Below, piece by piece: positions 1 through 5,572 of a stretch of DNA of 12,361 bases (positions are counted from its first letter, which is position 1; every line of letters begins with the position of its first letter). This DNA is from an uncultured Muribaculaceae bacterium (GTDB lineage: Bacteria > Bacteroidota > Bacteroidia > Bacteroidales > Muribaculaceae). Under the pieces are notes generated by a model. That model did not search any database. It was not told the origin of the DNA and was given only the letters and a program-made list of their open reading frames with translations. The position numbers and the translations under genes were made by a program. The DNA lies in contig CAJUIJ010000012.1 of assembly GCA_910586175.1 (NCBI GenBank), forward strand, positions 5,238-17,598, read 5' to 3'.

Positions 1-1284
1 CGTCACTTTTTCTATGTCGCCGCGTGCCAGTAAGTCGAGCACTGCCGCTGTGCCCTCTTCATAGCTCGTGGGCACATACCACGCTTTGCCTCCGGCCACG
101 GCTATGCCGCTGCCGCGCCATTCGCTCATGGCATCGTTCTCGCCCTCGGAGTGGATGCACACTCCACAACGGTCTGTCTGTTCGAGCGCACGTTTCATCT
201 GTTCGAGCGCAGCCGCATCACTCACTATGAGGTAGTCTCGCTCAGTCATGTCGGTTACTGCATTATCTTCAGCTTCACTATCTTCGTTATGACTGTCGCA
301 GGGGGTCTCGAAGCAACTGTCGTCAAAGAGCGACGGAGCCATAGGGCTTGATGCTTTGGCACCTTTACCGGAGACTCCATCACTCGCTGTCGCGGGCTTA
401 CCTTCGGCCTGGTCGAGCCGTTTGGTCACCCTGTCGGTAAGGGTCTTGAACTCCAGTTCTTTGAATATGGCAAAGAGTTTGTCGCGGTCCACAGGCTTGC
501 GCACAAGGTCGTCAGGCTTTACATCTACCGGCACATCCGTGCGTATGGTAGCTAAGAATTTAGAAAACTCTATCTGCTCTTTATTCTCCTCCACTTTCTT
601 CTTCTGCGCTCCCTTAAGTTGGTCGGTATTGGCGAGAAGTTGCTCCACCGAGCCAAATTGCTTTATGAGCTTAATGGCGGTCACCTCTCCCACACCCGGA
701 CATCCGGGTATATTGTCTGCCTTGTCGCCCATAAGTGCCAACAGGTCTATCACCTGGCTCGTGCGTTCCAATCCGTAGCGTTCGCAAATCTCCTCCTCGC
801 CTCGTATCTCGAAGTCCTGCCCCCTGTACGAGGGCTTGTATTGCAGCACATTCGCGCTCACAAGCTGGCCGTAATCTTTGTCGGGAGTCATCATATAAGT
901 GGTGAAATCCTCCTTCTCCGCCATCTTGGCCAATGTGCCTATCACGTCGTCAGCCTCAAAGCCCTCCACGGTCACAATAGGGATATTGTAAGCCTTGACT
1001 ATCTCTTTGATAAATGGTATGGAGAGACGTATATCCTCCGGCATGGCGGCACGCTCGGCCTTATATTCGGCATATGCCTCATTGCGGAATGTAGGTCCCT
1101 GAGGGTCGAAACAGACAGCGATATGCGTAGGATTCTCCTTGCGCAGCAGCTCCTCAAGCGTGTTGACAAACCCGAAGATAGCCGACGTGTTGAACCCCGT
1201 CTGAGTGATTCGCGGCATCTTTATAAGTGCATAATAAGCACGGAATATCAATGCAAAAGCATCGAGCAGAAACAATTTCTTCAT
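1..1284 (-). CDS. polA: DNA polymerase I, N-terminal part (cut by window edge)
   Basis: The reading frame opens at ATG 1282-1284 and runs off the window after 428 codons; a full PolA is usually 900 residues or more, so the polymerase domain lies outside. Residues 1-290 are the 5'-3' (flap) exonuclease domain that removes primers and damaged strands: LLDAFALIFRAYYA at 7-20, AVCFD ending at D60, GFEADD 108-113, TPDKDYGQLV 133-142 and ALMGDKADNIPG 183-194 supply the acidic metal-binding residues, followed by a helix-hairpin-helix segment (CPGVGEVTAIKLIKQFGS, 195-212). Residues 291-345 are a low-complexity acidic linker. From about 350 the 3'-5' exonuclease-like domain begins. Its motif I, normally DTET, reads H378-S-E-G here, so proofreading is probably lost. 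No strong ribosome site is seen, which is normal in Bacteroidota. Family assignment is very secure. Confidence 0.96.
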   Translation of the reverse strand, partial: MKKLFLLDAFALIFRAYYALIKMPRITQTGFNTSAIFGFVNTLEELLRKENPTHIAVCFDPQGPTFRNEAYAEYKAERAAMPEDIRLSIPFIKEIVKAYNIPIVTVEGFEADDVIGTLAKMAEKEDFTTYMMTPDKDYGQLVSANVLQYKPSYRGQDFEIRGEEEICERYGLERTSQVIDLLALMGDKADNIPGCPGVGEVTAIKLIKQFGSVEQLLANTDQLKGAQKKKVEENKEQIEFSKFLATIRTDVPVDVKPDDLVRKPVDRDKLFAIFKELEFKTLTDRVTKRLDQAEGKPATASDGVSGKGAKASSPMAPSLFDDSCFETPCDSHNEDSEAEDNAVTDMTERDYLIVSDAAALEQMKRALEQTDRCGVCIHSEGENDAMSEWRGSGIAVAGGKAWYVPTSYEEGTAAVLDLLARGDIEKVT

Positions 1285-1314
1285 AGCAGAACAGATGAAA
1301 TATAATAAGCGGAA

Positions 1315-1339
1315 ATGAAGCCAAGACATGAAGCCAAGA
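1315..1339. repeat. 12-bp tandem direct repeat upstream of polA
   Basis: ATGAAGCCAAGA occurs at 1315-1326 and again at 1328-1339, one base apart. It is followed by two adjacent copies of CATGTCAA (1351-1366). These lie in the short leader/intergenic region before polA. No function can be assigned; they may be replication slippage products. Confidence 0.6.
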
Positions 1340-1410
1340 AAAAAAGACATCATGTCAACATGTCAAAATGACAATAAGACAAAACGACCTCAATAATATA
1401 ACGCCAACAA

Positions 1411-1456
1411 CCCCAAAAAATTAAAAAGGAGTTAAGAATAAAAATTCCTAACTCCT
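1411..1456 (-). terminator. Rho-independent terminator of the OmpA/TPR lipoprotein gene
   Basis: Read on the minus strand, AGGAGTTAGGAAT (1456-1444) pairs with ATTCTTAACTCCT (1439-1427) around a four-base loop. There are 12 Watson-Crick pairs and one mismatch in 13. A T-rich tail (TTTTAATTTTTT, 1426-1415) follows. It lies 22 bases past the stop codon of the lipoprotein gene and separates that gene from polA. Confidence 0.85.
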
Positions 1457-1474
1457 AATTCCTAATTCCTAATT
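1447..1474. repeat. Heptamer tandem repeat CCTAATT
   Basis: Four 7-bp units lie end to end: a variant CCTAACT at 1447-1453, then three exact CCTAATT copies at 1454-1460, 1461-1467 and 1468-1474. The first unit and part of the second form the right arm of the terminator hairpin, so the array looks like an expansion of a terminator arm toward the stop codon. Confidence 0.8.
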
Positions 1475-1477
1475 GAA

Positions 1478-3175
1478 TCAGAGATAGCTGAGATTAAAGT
1501 TAGCAAACTCGAGGTCGTTCTGCGCACGCTGCAGCATAGTCTTGTCGAGCTTCACGGCCTGACGCAGGTTATTCATCACCATATTCTGATTGTTGGTGCG
1601 TGCGCCAAGCACAGCAGACAGATAATATGTAGTGGCATCAGGAGCCTTGATTGCTCCGAGTATGTCGCGTGCGCCACTGTAGTTCTTGTTGAGAATCTGT
1701 GCCAATGCTGCATTGTTGGTCTTTATATCGCCAAATGTGCGGATAGCTTTCTGCAAGTCACCCTGCTGCATATAGTACACACCCATGGCGTCAGCTGCCT
1801 CAGGCACACCTGCGGCCATACCAAACTGCTCGTTAGCCTTGGCATAGTTGTTGTTGAGCATCTCCACAAGGCCGAGGTTCATTTCCGGCTCCTTGGCCAG
1901 CGGGTCAAGACGGTGTGCATGCTCGAAGTTGGCCTGGGCTGCCTCGTAGTCGCCGGCAATCCACTGGGTCATACCGAGGTTGTTGAAAGTGCGGTAGTCT
2001 TTCGAATGAATCTCAGCTGCCGTGTTGTATATCTCCATCTTCTTGAAGTTGTCATTGGTCAGTGTGGCCAGATAGAGCATTTCATTTTCCGTAAGCTTCG
2101 AAGGGTCGGTATTGAAGAGCTTGAGCATCTCCTCGTCACTCTTGCCGAGCACATTGATGGTCGCCATCACGCGCGAATAGCGGAGCTGGGGTAGAATCTG
2201 GTCGGCCAGTTCGTTGAATACAGATGAGAGGTTTCTGATTTCCTGCTCACGCTGCACCGGGTCGGGATACATCTTAAGGACGCTCAAGATAAGGTCTTTA
2301 TCCTGTATGTTGCTCTTCTCCACAAGTTTCTCAAAGCCTTCCCAATCTTCAGGAGTGAATGAAGCTGTAAGCTCGCCAAACTCCGTAATCTTGTCTTTCT
2401 TGAGCTGGCCTTCCATAAGCTTGGTGGTGTTGGCTTCACGCTTTTCTGCAAGCTGCGTGTTAAACTCCAGTGTGCCCTCGGGCGATGCGTATGAATTGAT
2501 GGTTATGCCGGCGATTTCCTGGTTGGCTGCATTGTTGGCCTCCATCAGACGCTTGTTGAGATCGATGTAGTCGCTCTTGTTGGTCTGGTTCGAACGAATG
2601 TTGGCCTGATTGATAAGGAAGTGAATATCGGCTGAGTATTTCTCGGCTATCACTTTCTGGAAATTGTCGGCTGCCTGTGCAGGATGCACGCTCTTAGCCG
2701 ATGCCAATGTGGAGGTCGCCACCACACCGTTGCCCACCTTGACGCGTGGAAGCGTATAGACCTTGCCGTTCTGGTCTACTGTAAAATCAAGATAGAGATC
2801 ACTCTTTGCCATCTCAGGTTGATACACGATAGAGAATGGTATGCTCACCGTGCCGCCATCGGCATAATTGACCACCTGTCCGTTGGCGCGGACATCCTGA
2901 CCCTGGAATATCACCGGCTGGGCTGTAGCCTCACCAGTAGTGCCTCGGCTCGTGTTCCACTGGAGCACCGGAGTTGCCGTAACTTTGGCATTCTTCACCA
3001 TAAACTTAGCCGGGATAGTACCATTTACGGTGCCCGGCACAGTAGCGCCAACTGTTTCAAGAGGAGTAGGCGTAGTGCTGAAATAATCACTCCTGAACTG
3101 TCCCAGTTTCTTGGAACATCCAGTGGCAGTAAGCGCCAATGCCGCCAATGCCACATAATAAACCTTTGTATTCAT
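1478..3175 (-). CDS. Outer-membrane lipoprotein with OmpA-like segment and C-terminal TPRs
   Basis: I chose ATG 3173-3175 (565 residues) because it gives a clean lipoprotein signal peptide: MNTK, a hydrophobic core ALAALALTA, then a TGC lipobox with the lipidated cysteine at residue 20. A frame extension 15 codons upstream would place non-signal residues in front. Residues ~40-155 are beta-rich with no family I recognise. Residues ~224-251 resemble an OmpA-C core (SYASPEGTLEFNTQLAEKRE), with the conserved N and R but AS in place of the usual TD. This ASPEG form is frequent in Bacteroidota and may not bind peptidoglycan in the classical way. Residues ~378-550 form TPR-like helical repeats (FNNLGMTQWIAGDYEAAQANF, split by A and Y/F spacing). 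It is likely an envelope lipoprotein acting as a scaffold; its partner is unknown. A terminator follows the stop, so it is probably monocistronic. Confidence 0.85.
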   Translation of the reverse strand: MNTKVYYVALAALALTATGCSKKLGQFRSDYFSTTPTPLETVGATVPGTVNGTIPAKFMVKNAKVTATPVLQWNTSRGTTGEATAQPVIFQGQDVRANGQVVNYADGGTVSIPFSIVYQPEMAKSDLYLDFTVDQNGKVYTLPRVKVGNGVVATSTLASAKSVHPAQAADNFQKVIAEKYSADIHFLINQANIRSNQTNKSDYIDLNKRLMEANNAANQEIAGITINSYASPEGTLEFNTQLAEKREANTTKLMEGQLKKDKITEFGELTASFTPEDWEGFEKLVEKSNIQDKDLILSVLKMYPDPVQREQEIRNLSSVFNELADQILPQLRYSRVMATINVLGKSDEEMLKLFNTDPSKLTENEMLYLATLTNDNFKKMEIYNTAAEIHSKDYRTFNNLGMTQWIAGDYEAAQANFEHAHRLDPLAKEPEMNLGLVEMLNNNYAKANEQFGMAAGVPEAADAMGVYYMQQGDLQKAIRTFGDIKTNNAALAQILNKNYSGARDILGAIKAPDATTYYLSAVLGARTNNQNMVMNNLRQAVKLDKTMLQRAQNDLEFANFNLSYL

Positions 3176-3209
3176 GTATGCTGTTTTAGTTAGTTTGCCT
3201 AATAAACTC

Positions 3210-3217
3210 CAAAAATA
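3210..3217 (-). promoter_or_regulatory. Possible -7 element for the OmpA/TPR lipoprotein gene
   Basis: The minus strand reads TATTTTTG, matching the Bacteroidota -7 form TAnnTTTG, about 35 bases before the ATG at 3175. No matching -33 TTTG was found at the expected distance, so this is tentative. Confidence 0.35.
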
Positions 3218-3220
3218 CAA

Positions 3221-3434
3221 AAAAAATAATAACTACATCAGAGTTAACTATCAAAAAATGTTAAAATAAAAGCCACACCAAAAACGAATCCCAAGAATAC
3301 AAGGGAATCACCCCCAATCTTTGCAGCAGCAAAGAGTATTATGGGTATCGTGGCAAAATCACTCAAAAATAAAACTAAATAACCCCAAAAAATCAACCGG
3401 TAAAATGAAAAAAATGAAAAAAACAGAATAAAAA
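3221..3434. other. AT-rich intergenic region, no gene seen
   Basis: The stretch between the lipoprotein gene and the tRNA-Lys promoter is rich in A and T runs. The only open frame on the minus strand needs a GTG start that overlaps the tRNA promoter, and it encodes a low-complexity run of F, L and I. I see no conserved motif, tRNA or clear hairpin here. Confidence 0.5.
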
Positions 3435-3466
3435 TTTGCACAATTCAAAAAAACATATTAACTTTG
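3435..3466 (+). promoter_or_regulatory. Promoter of tRNA-Lys
   Basis: TTTG at 3435-3438, a 20-base spacer, and TAACTTTG at 3459-3466 fit the Bacteroidota housekeeping promoter (TTTG-N19/20-TAnnTTTG). Transcription would start near 3472, about 40 bases before the mature tRNA. Confidence 0.75.
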
Positions 3467-3513
3467 CACTCGCAAAGCAGAAACAACGCCAACAAGTTTT
3501 TTTTGCAAAGCAT

Positions 3514-3589
3514 GACTCCGTGGCTCAGTTGGTAGAGCAAATGACTCTTAATCATTGGGTCGTGGGTTCGAGCCCCACCGGGGTCACCA
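3514..3589 (+). tRNA. tRNA-Lys (anticodon CTT)
   Basis: The 76 bases fold as a full cloverleaf. The acceptor GACTCCG (3514-3520) pairs with CGGGGTC (3579-3585), including one T-G pair. The D arm is GCTC/GAGC. The anticodon stem AATGA/TCATT encloses the loop CTCTTAA, giving anticodon CTT, which reads the lysine codon AAG. The T arm GTGGG/CCCAC encloses TTCGAGC. The discriminator is A3586 and CCA is encoded (3587-3589). The last 15 bases of its 3' half up to the first C of CCA recur at 4944-4958, which marks it as a likely integration target. Confidence 0.97.
3573..3587 (+). repeat. Direct repeat, tRNA-proximal copy (attL-like)
   Basis: CCCCACCGGGGTCAC covers the last T-loop base, the T-stem 3' strand, the acceptor 3' strand, the discriminator and the first C of CCA. 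It is identical to 4944-4958. Past this point the two copies read CAAA and TAAA, so similarity continues for three more bases after one mismatch. Confidence 0.7.
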
Positions 3590-3619
3590 AAAGCCGAAGC
3601 ATTCGCTTCGGCTTTTTTT
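3590..3619 (+). terminator. Rho-independent terminator after tRNA-Lys
   Basis: AAAGCCGAAGC (3590-3600) pairs perfectly with GCTTCGGCTTT (3605-3615) around the loop ATTC, and a T-run follows. It ends tRNA-Lys transcription immediately after CCA. If the island model is right, this terminator came with the element, because the distal repeat copy is followed by a different terminator. Confidence 0.93.
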
Positions 3620-3699
3620 GTTAACTCTCTCCTGTAAGAAGAATGACCCTGAATTATCAGTTAAATATCTTGAAAATCAAATGAAATTCCGGGAGCCAT

Positions 3700-3730
3700 T
3701 TTGTTGTTTGAAATAAAAGCATTAAATTTG
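3700..3730 (+). promoter_or_regulatory. Consensus promoter before the abiF-linked RNA
   Basis: TTTG at 3700-3703, a spacer of exactly 19, and TAAATTTG at 3723-3730 give a full match to the Bacteroidota promoter form, the best in the window. Transcription would start near 3736, about 57 bases before the abiF-like ATG, so the whole structured element would be transcribed. Confidence 0.78.
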
Positions 3731-3735
3731 CAGCA

Positions 3736-3792
3736 ACATACTTACCCCGCTTCCCGTAAGAACAGCGCGCTCAGGGTAAGTTTTTATTTTTT
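3736..3792 (+). ncRNA. Candidate short structured RNA upstream of abiF-like gene
   Basis: Between the promoter and the abi ATG, ACTTACCC (3740-3747) pairs with GGGTAAGT (3774-3781), eight pairs. Inside it CGCT (3748-3751) pairs with AGCG (3764-3767) around a 12-base loop. TTTTT-A-TTTTTT (3781-3792) follows and runs into the ATG, so the outer hairpin resembles an intrinsic terminator. A second GTAAG (3756-3760) can compete for CTTAC (3741-3745), giving an alternative fold that would break the terminator. An RNA family linked to abiF genes (the 'abiF RNA motif', as I recall) sits in this same place, and AbiF-type proteins have been reported as toxins held by such RNAs. Whether this RNA belongs to that family is unproven. 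It could instead be a cis-acting attenuator. Confidence 0.55.
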
Positions 3793-4683
3793 ATGACACT
3801 TCCAACTTATAATCAACCTCAGATTTCAGTATCTGAACAAATACGGCTCCTTAAATCGGAAGGTCTTGAATTTTCCGATGAAAACAGGGCACAACACATT
3901 CTTGAAAACATCAGCCTTTTCAGAATGAAGAGTTACCTGATGCCATTCAGAAAGTCCGGATCCCGCACCTTCAAGCCGGGAGCTAATTTTGATGATGCGT
4001 ACTCACTGTATAAATTTGACTCCGAACTGAGAAAGATGATTTGCTCTGAAATGGAGAAAATCGAAATTTCAATCCGTACACAGCTATCCTTGATAATGGG
4101 CGATGAGGCTGGTATATATTGGTTTGAAGATGAGGCAAATTTTAGAGATGCCAATCGTCATGCCGGACTCCTCACAAATTTGGAAGCAGAATTACGCCGC
4201 AGTGACGATGATGCGATAGTTGATTTTCAACGTAGATATTCAAATGCCTTTCCTCCGAGTTGGATGACATTTGAGGTAAGTTCATTCGGCACCTTATCCA
4301 TGATGTACCGTTGGCTCAATGCGGGTCACGCGCGCAGAAAGGTGGCACGGTTTTATGGCTTGACAGATACAGTAATGGAGTCGTGGCTACACTCAATCGT
4401 GTATGTACGCAACATTTGCGCACATCATAGTCGATTATGGAACCGTCGGTTGAGTATCAACGCGCTTGTTCCCCGTCGCACACATTTGCCATTCGTAAAT
4501 ATTCCGGCAGATACAAAGCGCGTGTATTACATCATGTCAATCCTGCTCTATTTTCTTCAGGCTGTCAATCCTCAGAACACGTTTGCAGCACGTTTCAAGT
4601 CGATGCTGGCAAAATATCCGAATGTCAATGTGTCTGCGATGGGATTTCCGTGTGACTGGCAGGATGAGGTACTTTGGCAATAG
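3793..4683 (+). CDS. Abi_2/AbiF-type abortive-infection protein (HEPN RNase fold)
   Basis: The protein has 296 residues, the usual size for the Abi_2 (AbiD/AbiF) family. Family hallmarks appear in order: KSEGLEFSDENRAQHILENI (21-40) and FRMKSYLMPFR (43-53) near the N terminus; YKFDSELRKM (73-82) with MEKIEISIRTQL (87-98); PPSWMTFEVSSFGTLSMMY (154-172); SWLHSIVYVRNICAHHSRLW (197-216); and a terminal MGFPCDWQDEVLW (283-295), so the gene is complete. R206-N-I-C-A-H211 fits the RX4-6H motif of HEPN ribonucleases, suggesting RNA cleavage that halts growth on phage infection. That activity is inferred from the family. The start is the first ATG; it has no Shine-Dalgarno and directly follows the T-run of the upstream RNA hairpin, so expression probably depends on readthrough or on that RNA. 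It is the only gene between the two tRNA-end repeats. Confidence 0.9.
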   Translation: MTLPTYNQPQISVSEQIRLLKSEGLEFSDENRAQHILENISLFRMKSYLMPFRKSGSRTFKPGANFDDAYSLYKFDSELRKMICSEMEKIEISIRTQLSLIMGDEAGIYWFEDEANFRDANRHAGLLTNLEAELRRSDDDAIVDFQRRYSNAFPPSWMTFEVSSFGTLSMMYRWLNAGHARRKVARFYGLTDTVMESWLHSIVYVRNICAHHSRLWNRRLSINALVPRRTHLPFVNIPADTKRVYYIMSILLYFLQAVNPQNTFAARFKSMLAKYPNVNVSAMGFPCDWQDEVLWQ

Positions 4684-4943
4684 GCTTTCCACCGTGAGTA
4701 ATTCGTCCTTATATACATCAGCAATCAACGCCGAAAAAGTACGTATTCATGGACTTATTTTTGTGGTTGGTCTTGATTTTTTTATTCTGCCGGTGTAGAA
4801 ATCTCAAAATCTCTATATAAATTTGCATAGCAGGATGAAAAATGCTGCAGAACATTGAAATTCTGTCGTGTGCGTAACGTGTACATCTCAGAAGAAGCAA
4901 TGTCAAATCGCTGATTATCAATGCCACGCATAAGCCCCGTAAA
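4684..4943. other. Noncoding tail of the island
   Basis: No gene with plausible composition is seen between the abi stop and the distal repeat. It is AT-rich and contains one promoter-like -7 match (4818-4825) and weak short hairpins such as CAGAA/TTCTG (4848-4852 with 4861-4865). It may be the remnant of deleted element sequence or the site where a recombinase would act. Confidence 0.45.
4818..4825 (+). promoter_or_regulatory. Isolated -7-like element
   Basis: TAAATTTG matches TAnnTTTG and is followed by CA, as at the tRNA and abi promoters. No TTTG is found 19-20 bases upstream. A transcript from here would run through the distal repeat to the terminator at 4982-5022. Weak evidence. Confidence 0.25.
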
Positions 4944-4958
4944 CCCCACCGGGGTCAC
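4944..4958 (+). repeat. Direct repeat, distal copy (attR-like)
   Basis: CCCCACCGGGGTCAC is identical to the tRNA-Lys 3' end at 3573-3587, in the same orientation, with no tRNA 5' half before it. The following bases are TAAAG, so as a tRNA end it would carry CTA rather than CCA. It is best explained as the displaced original tRNA end after integration. Confidence 0.68.
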
Positions 4959-4981
4959 TAAAGGGTCTATCAGACCGACGA

Positions 4982-5022
4982 AAATTTCTGAAAATCATTG
5001 GTTTTCAGGAATTTTTCTTTTT
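4982..5022 (+). terminator. Rho-independent terminator downstream of the distal repeat
   Basis: AAATTTCTGAAAA (4982-4994) pairs with TTTTCAGGAATTT (5002-5014), 13 positions with one T-G pair and a 7-base loop, followed by TTCTTTTT. Just before it a small hairpin GGTCT/AGACC (4964-4968, 4972-4976) sits right after the repeat. It may be the original terminator of tRNA-Lys before the insertion, and now serves the abi transcript. Confidence 0.75.
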
Positions 5023-5070
5023 ACCCCACTGCCCGATCGGCGCAAAATATTGAAACTGCGGGTGTGCAAG

Positions 5071-5196
5071 AAGGTGGCAACGATTCCGAAGCCACGATTT
5101 GCCACCTTAAAGGAATATATTTTATTAATTTTAAACGATTTATAAGCAAGGTGACCGTTAAGCGGCTGCCACCTCAAAGGGTAACAACAGGTGGCA
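5071..5196. repeat. Cluster of AGGTGGCA inverted repeats
   Basis: AAGGTGGCAA (5071-5080) is mirrored by TTGCCACCTT (5099-5108), ten perfect pairs with an 18-base spacer. TGCCACCT (5167-5174) is mirrored by AGGTGGCA (5189-5196), eight perfect pairs with a 14-base spacer. The shared core appears four times in the order plus, minus, minus, plus. An extra GCCAC lies at 5091-5095 and AAGGTG at 5148-5153. No coding sense is seen across it. It could be a folded RNA, a protein-binding array or a small repeat element. Confidence 0.65.
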
Positions 5197-5232
5197 AAAG
5201 ATAAATCCTGAATATCCGCCATATAAACAGTT

Positions 5233-5270
5233 CAGAGGTGTGCCAGATACCAAGACACACCTCTGTTTTT
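5233..5270 (+). terminator. Hairpin with T-run downstream of the DUF2007 gene
   Basis: CAGAGGTGTG (5233-5242) pairs perfectly with CACACCTCTG (5256-5265) around 13 bases, then TTTTT on the plus strand. The T-run favours terminating plus-strand transcripts. The same stem lies 40 bases past the stop of the minus-strand DUF2007 gene and could also act there, though that side lacks a T-run. Confidence 0.65.
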
Positions 5271-5304
5271 CAATGTCTTCCGATCGTTACGAGCAAATTC
5301 CTTT

Positions 5305-5502
5305 TCAAGCGTCCTTGTGCTCGTCAAGAAGCCGGCGGGCACGGTCATAGTCTGACTCGTTGACCAACAGGTTCACCCCGCCGAACACCGGCACATACAG
5401 ATTGTTACGATCCTGAAGCACTGACTCAATGCCGTGCGACTCAAGCATCCCCTTCACAATAGCAGCATCAGGCATGGAAGGATAAGAACTGAGAACTACC
5501 AT
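5305..5502 (-). CDS. DUF2007-family small protein (putative signal-transducing)
   Basis: From ATG 5500-5502 the product has 65 residues; a TTG three codons upstream is possible but less likely. It shows the DUF2007 pattern: a first beta strand (VVLSSYP), a helix that walks from DAAIVKGMLESHGI, then SVLQD, a middle hairpin ending VNLLVNESDYDRARRLLDEH. The core of hydrophobic residues and 'V-x-E-x-D/Y-x-x-A-x-x-L-L' at the C terminus is typical. The family is annotated as putative signal-transducing, but its role is not established, so I give no function. It is soluble, with no signal peptide. It is transcribed divergently from the TPR-AraC regulator gene, and the shared 170-bp spacer holds the tandem repeats at 5573-5655. 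Confidence 0.85.
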   Translation of the reverse strand: MVVLSSYPSMPDAAIVKGMLESHGIESVLQDRNNLYVPVFGGVNLLVNESDYDRARRLLDEHKDA

Positions 5503-5572
5503 AACTTCCAAGTTTTTTATGTTGACAGGACGAGGATATGCACGGAAACATACGCACCCCTCAGTAAATATA

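Larger units (their letters stand above)
3573..4958. mobile_element. Putative mini-island integrated in tRNA-Lys, carrying abiF-like gene
   Basis: The segment is bounded by a 15-bp direct repeat of the tRNA-Lys 3' end (3573-3587 and 4944-4958). Within it lie the tRNA-proximal terminator, a consensus promoter, a short structured RNA and one Abi_2-family gene. No integrase, excisionase or transposase is present, so it would be a decayed or satellite-type element needing outside help, or a deletion remnant of a larger island. By eye it is more A/T-rich than polA or the giant protein gene. The inference rests on the repeat plus typical cargo; comparison with strains lacking the insert would settle it. 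Confidence 0.55.

Noticed and set aside
619..1305. Plus-strand open frame of 228 codons
   Set aside because: It lies antisense to the well-conserved exonuclease domain of polA and has no recognisable protein features.
3244..3441. Minus-strand open frame for a 65-residue hydrophobic peptide
   Set aside because: It needs a GTG start overlapping the tRNA-Lys promoter, consists largely of F, L and I from T-rich sequence, and has no promoter or start context of its own.
4718..4927. Minus-strand open frame of 69 codons in the island tail
   Set aside because: It has unusual composition (runs of L and I, then K and N) and no family resemblance. It is more likely a chance frame in AT-rich DNA.
4944..4958. 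A second complete tRNA gene at the distal repeat
   Set aside because: No acceptor 5' strand, D arm or anticodon arm precedes it; only the 3' 15 bases match.
5071..5196. CRISPR-like reading of the AGGTGGCA copies
   Set aside because: The copies are only 8-10 bases, alternate in orientation and have unequal spacing; no cas gene is present.
4921..5222. Overlapping open frames on both strands around the distal tRNA-end copy
   Set aside because: They cross the repeat, terminator hairpins and AGGTGGCA arms. The apparent peptide similarity to the tRNA region (PTGVTK) comes only from translating the shared tRNA 3' end.
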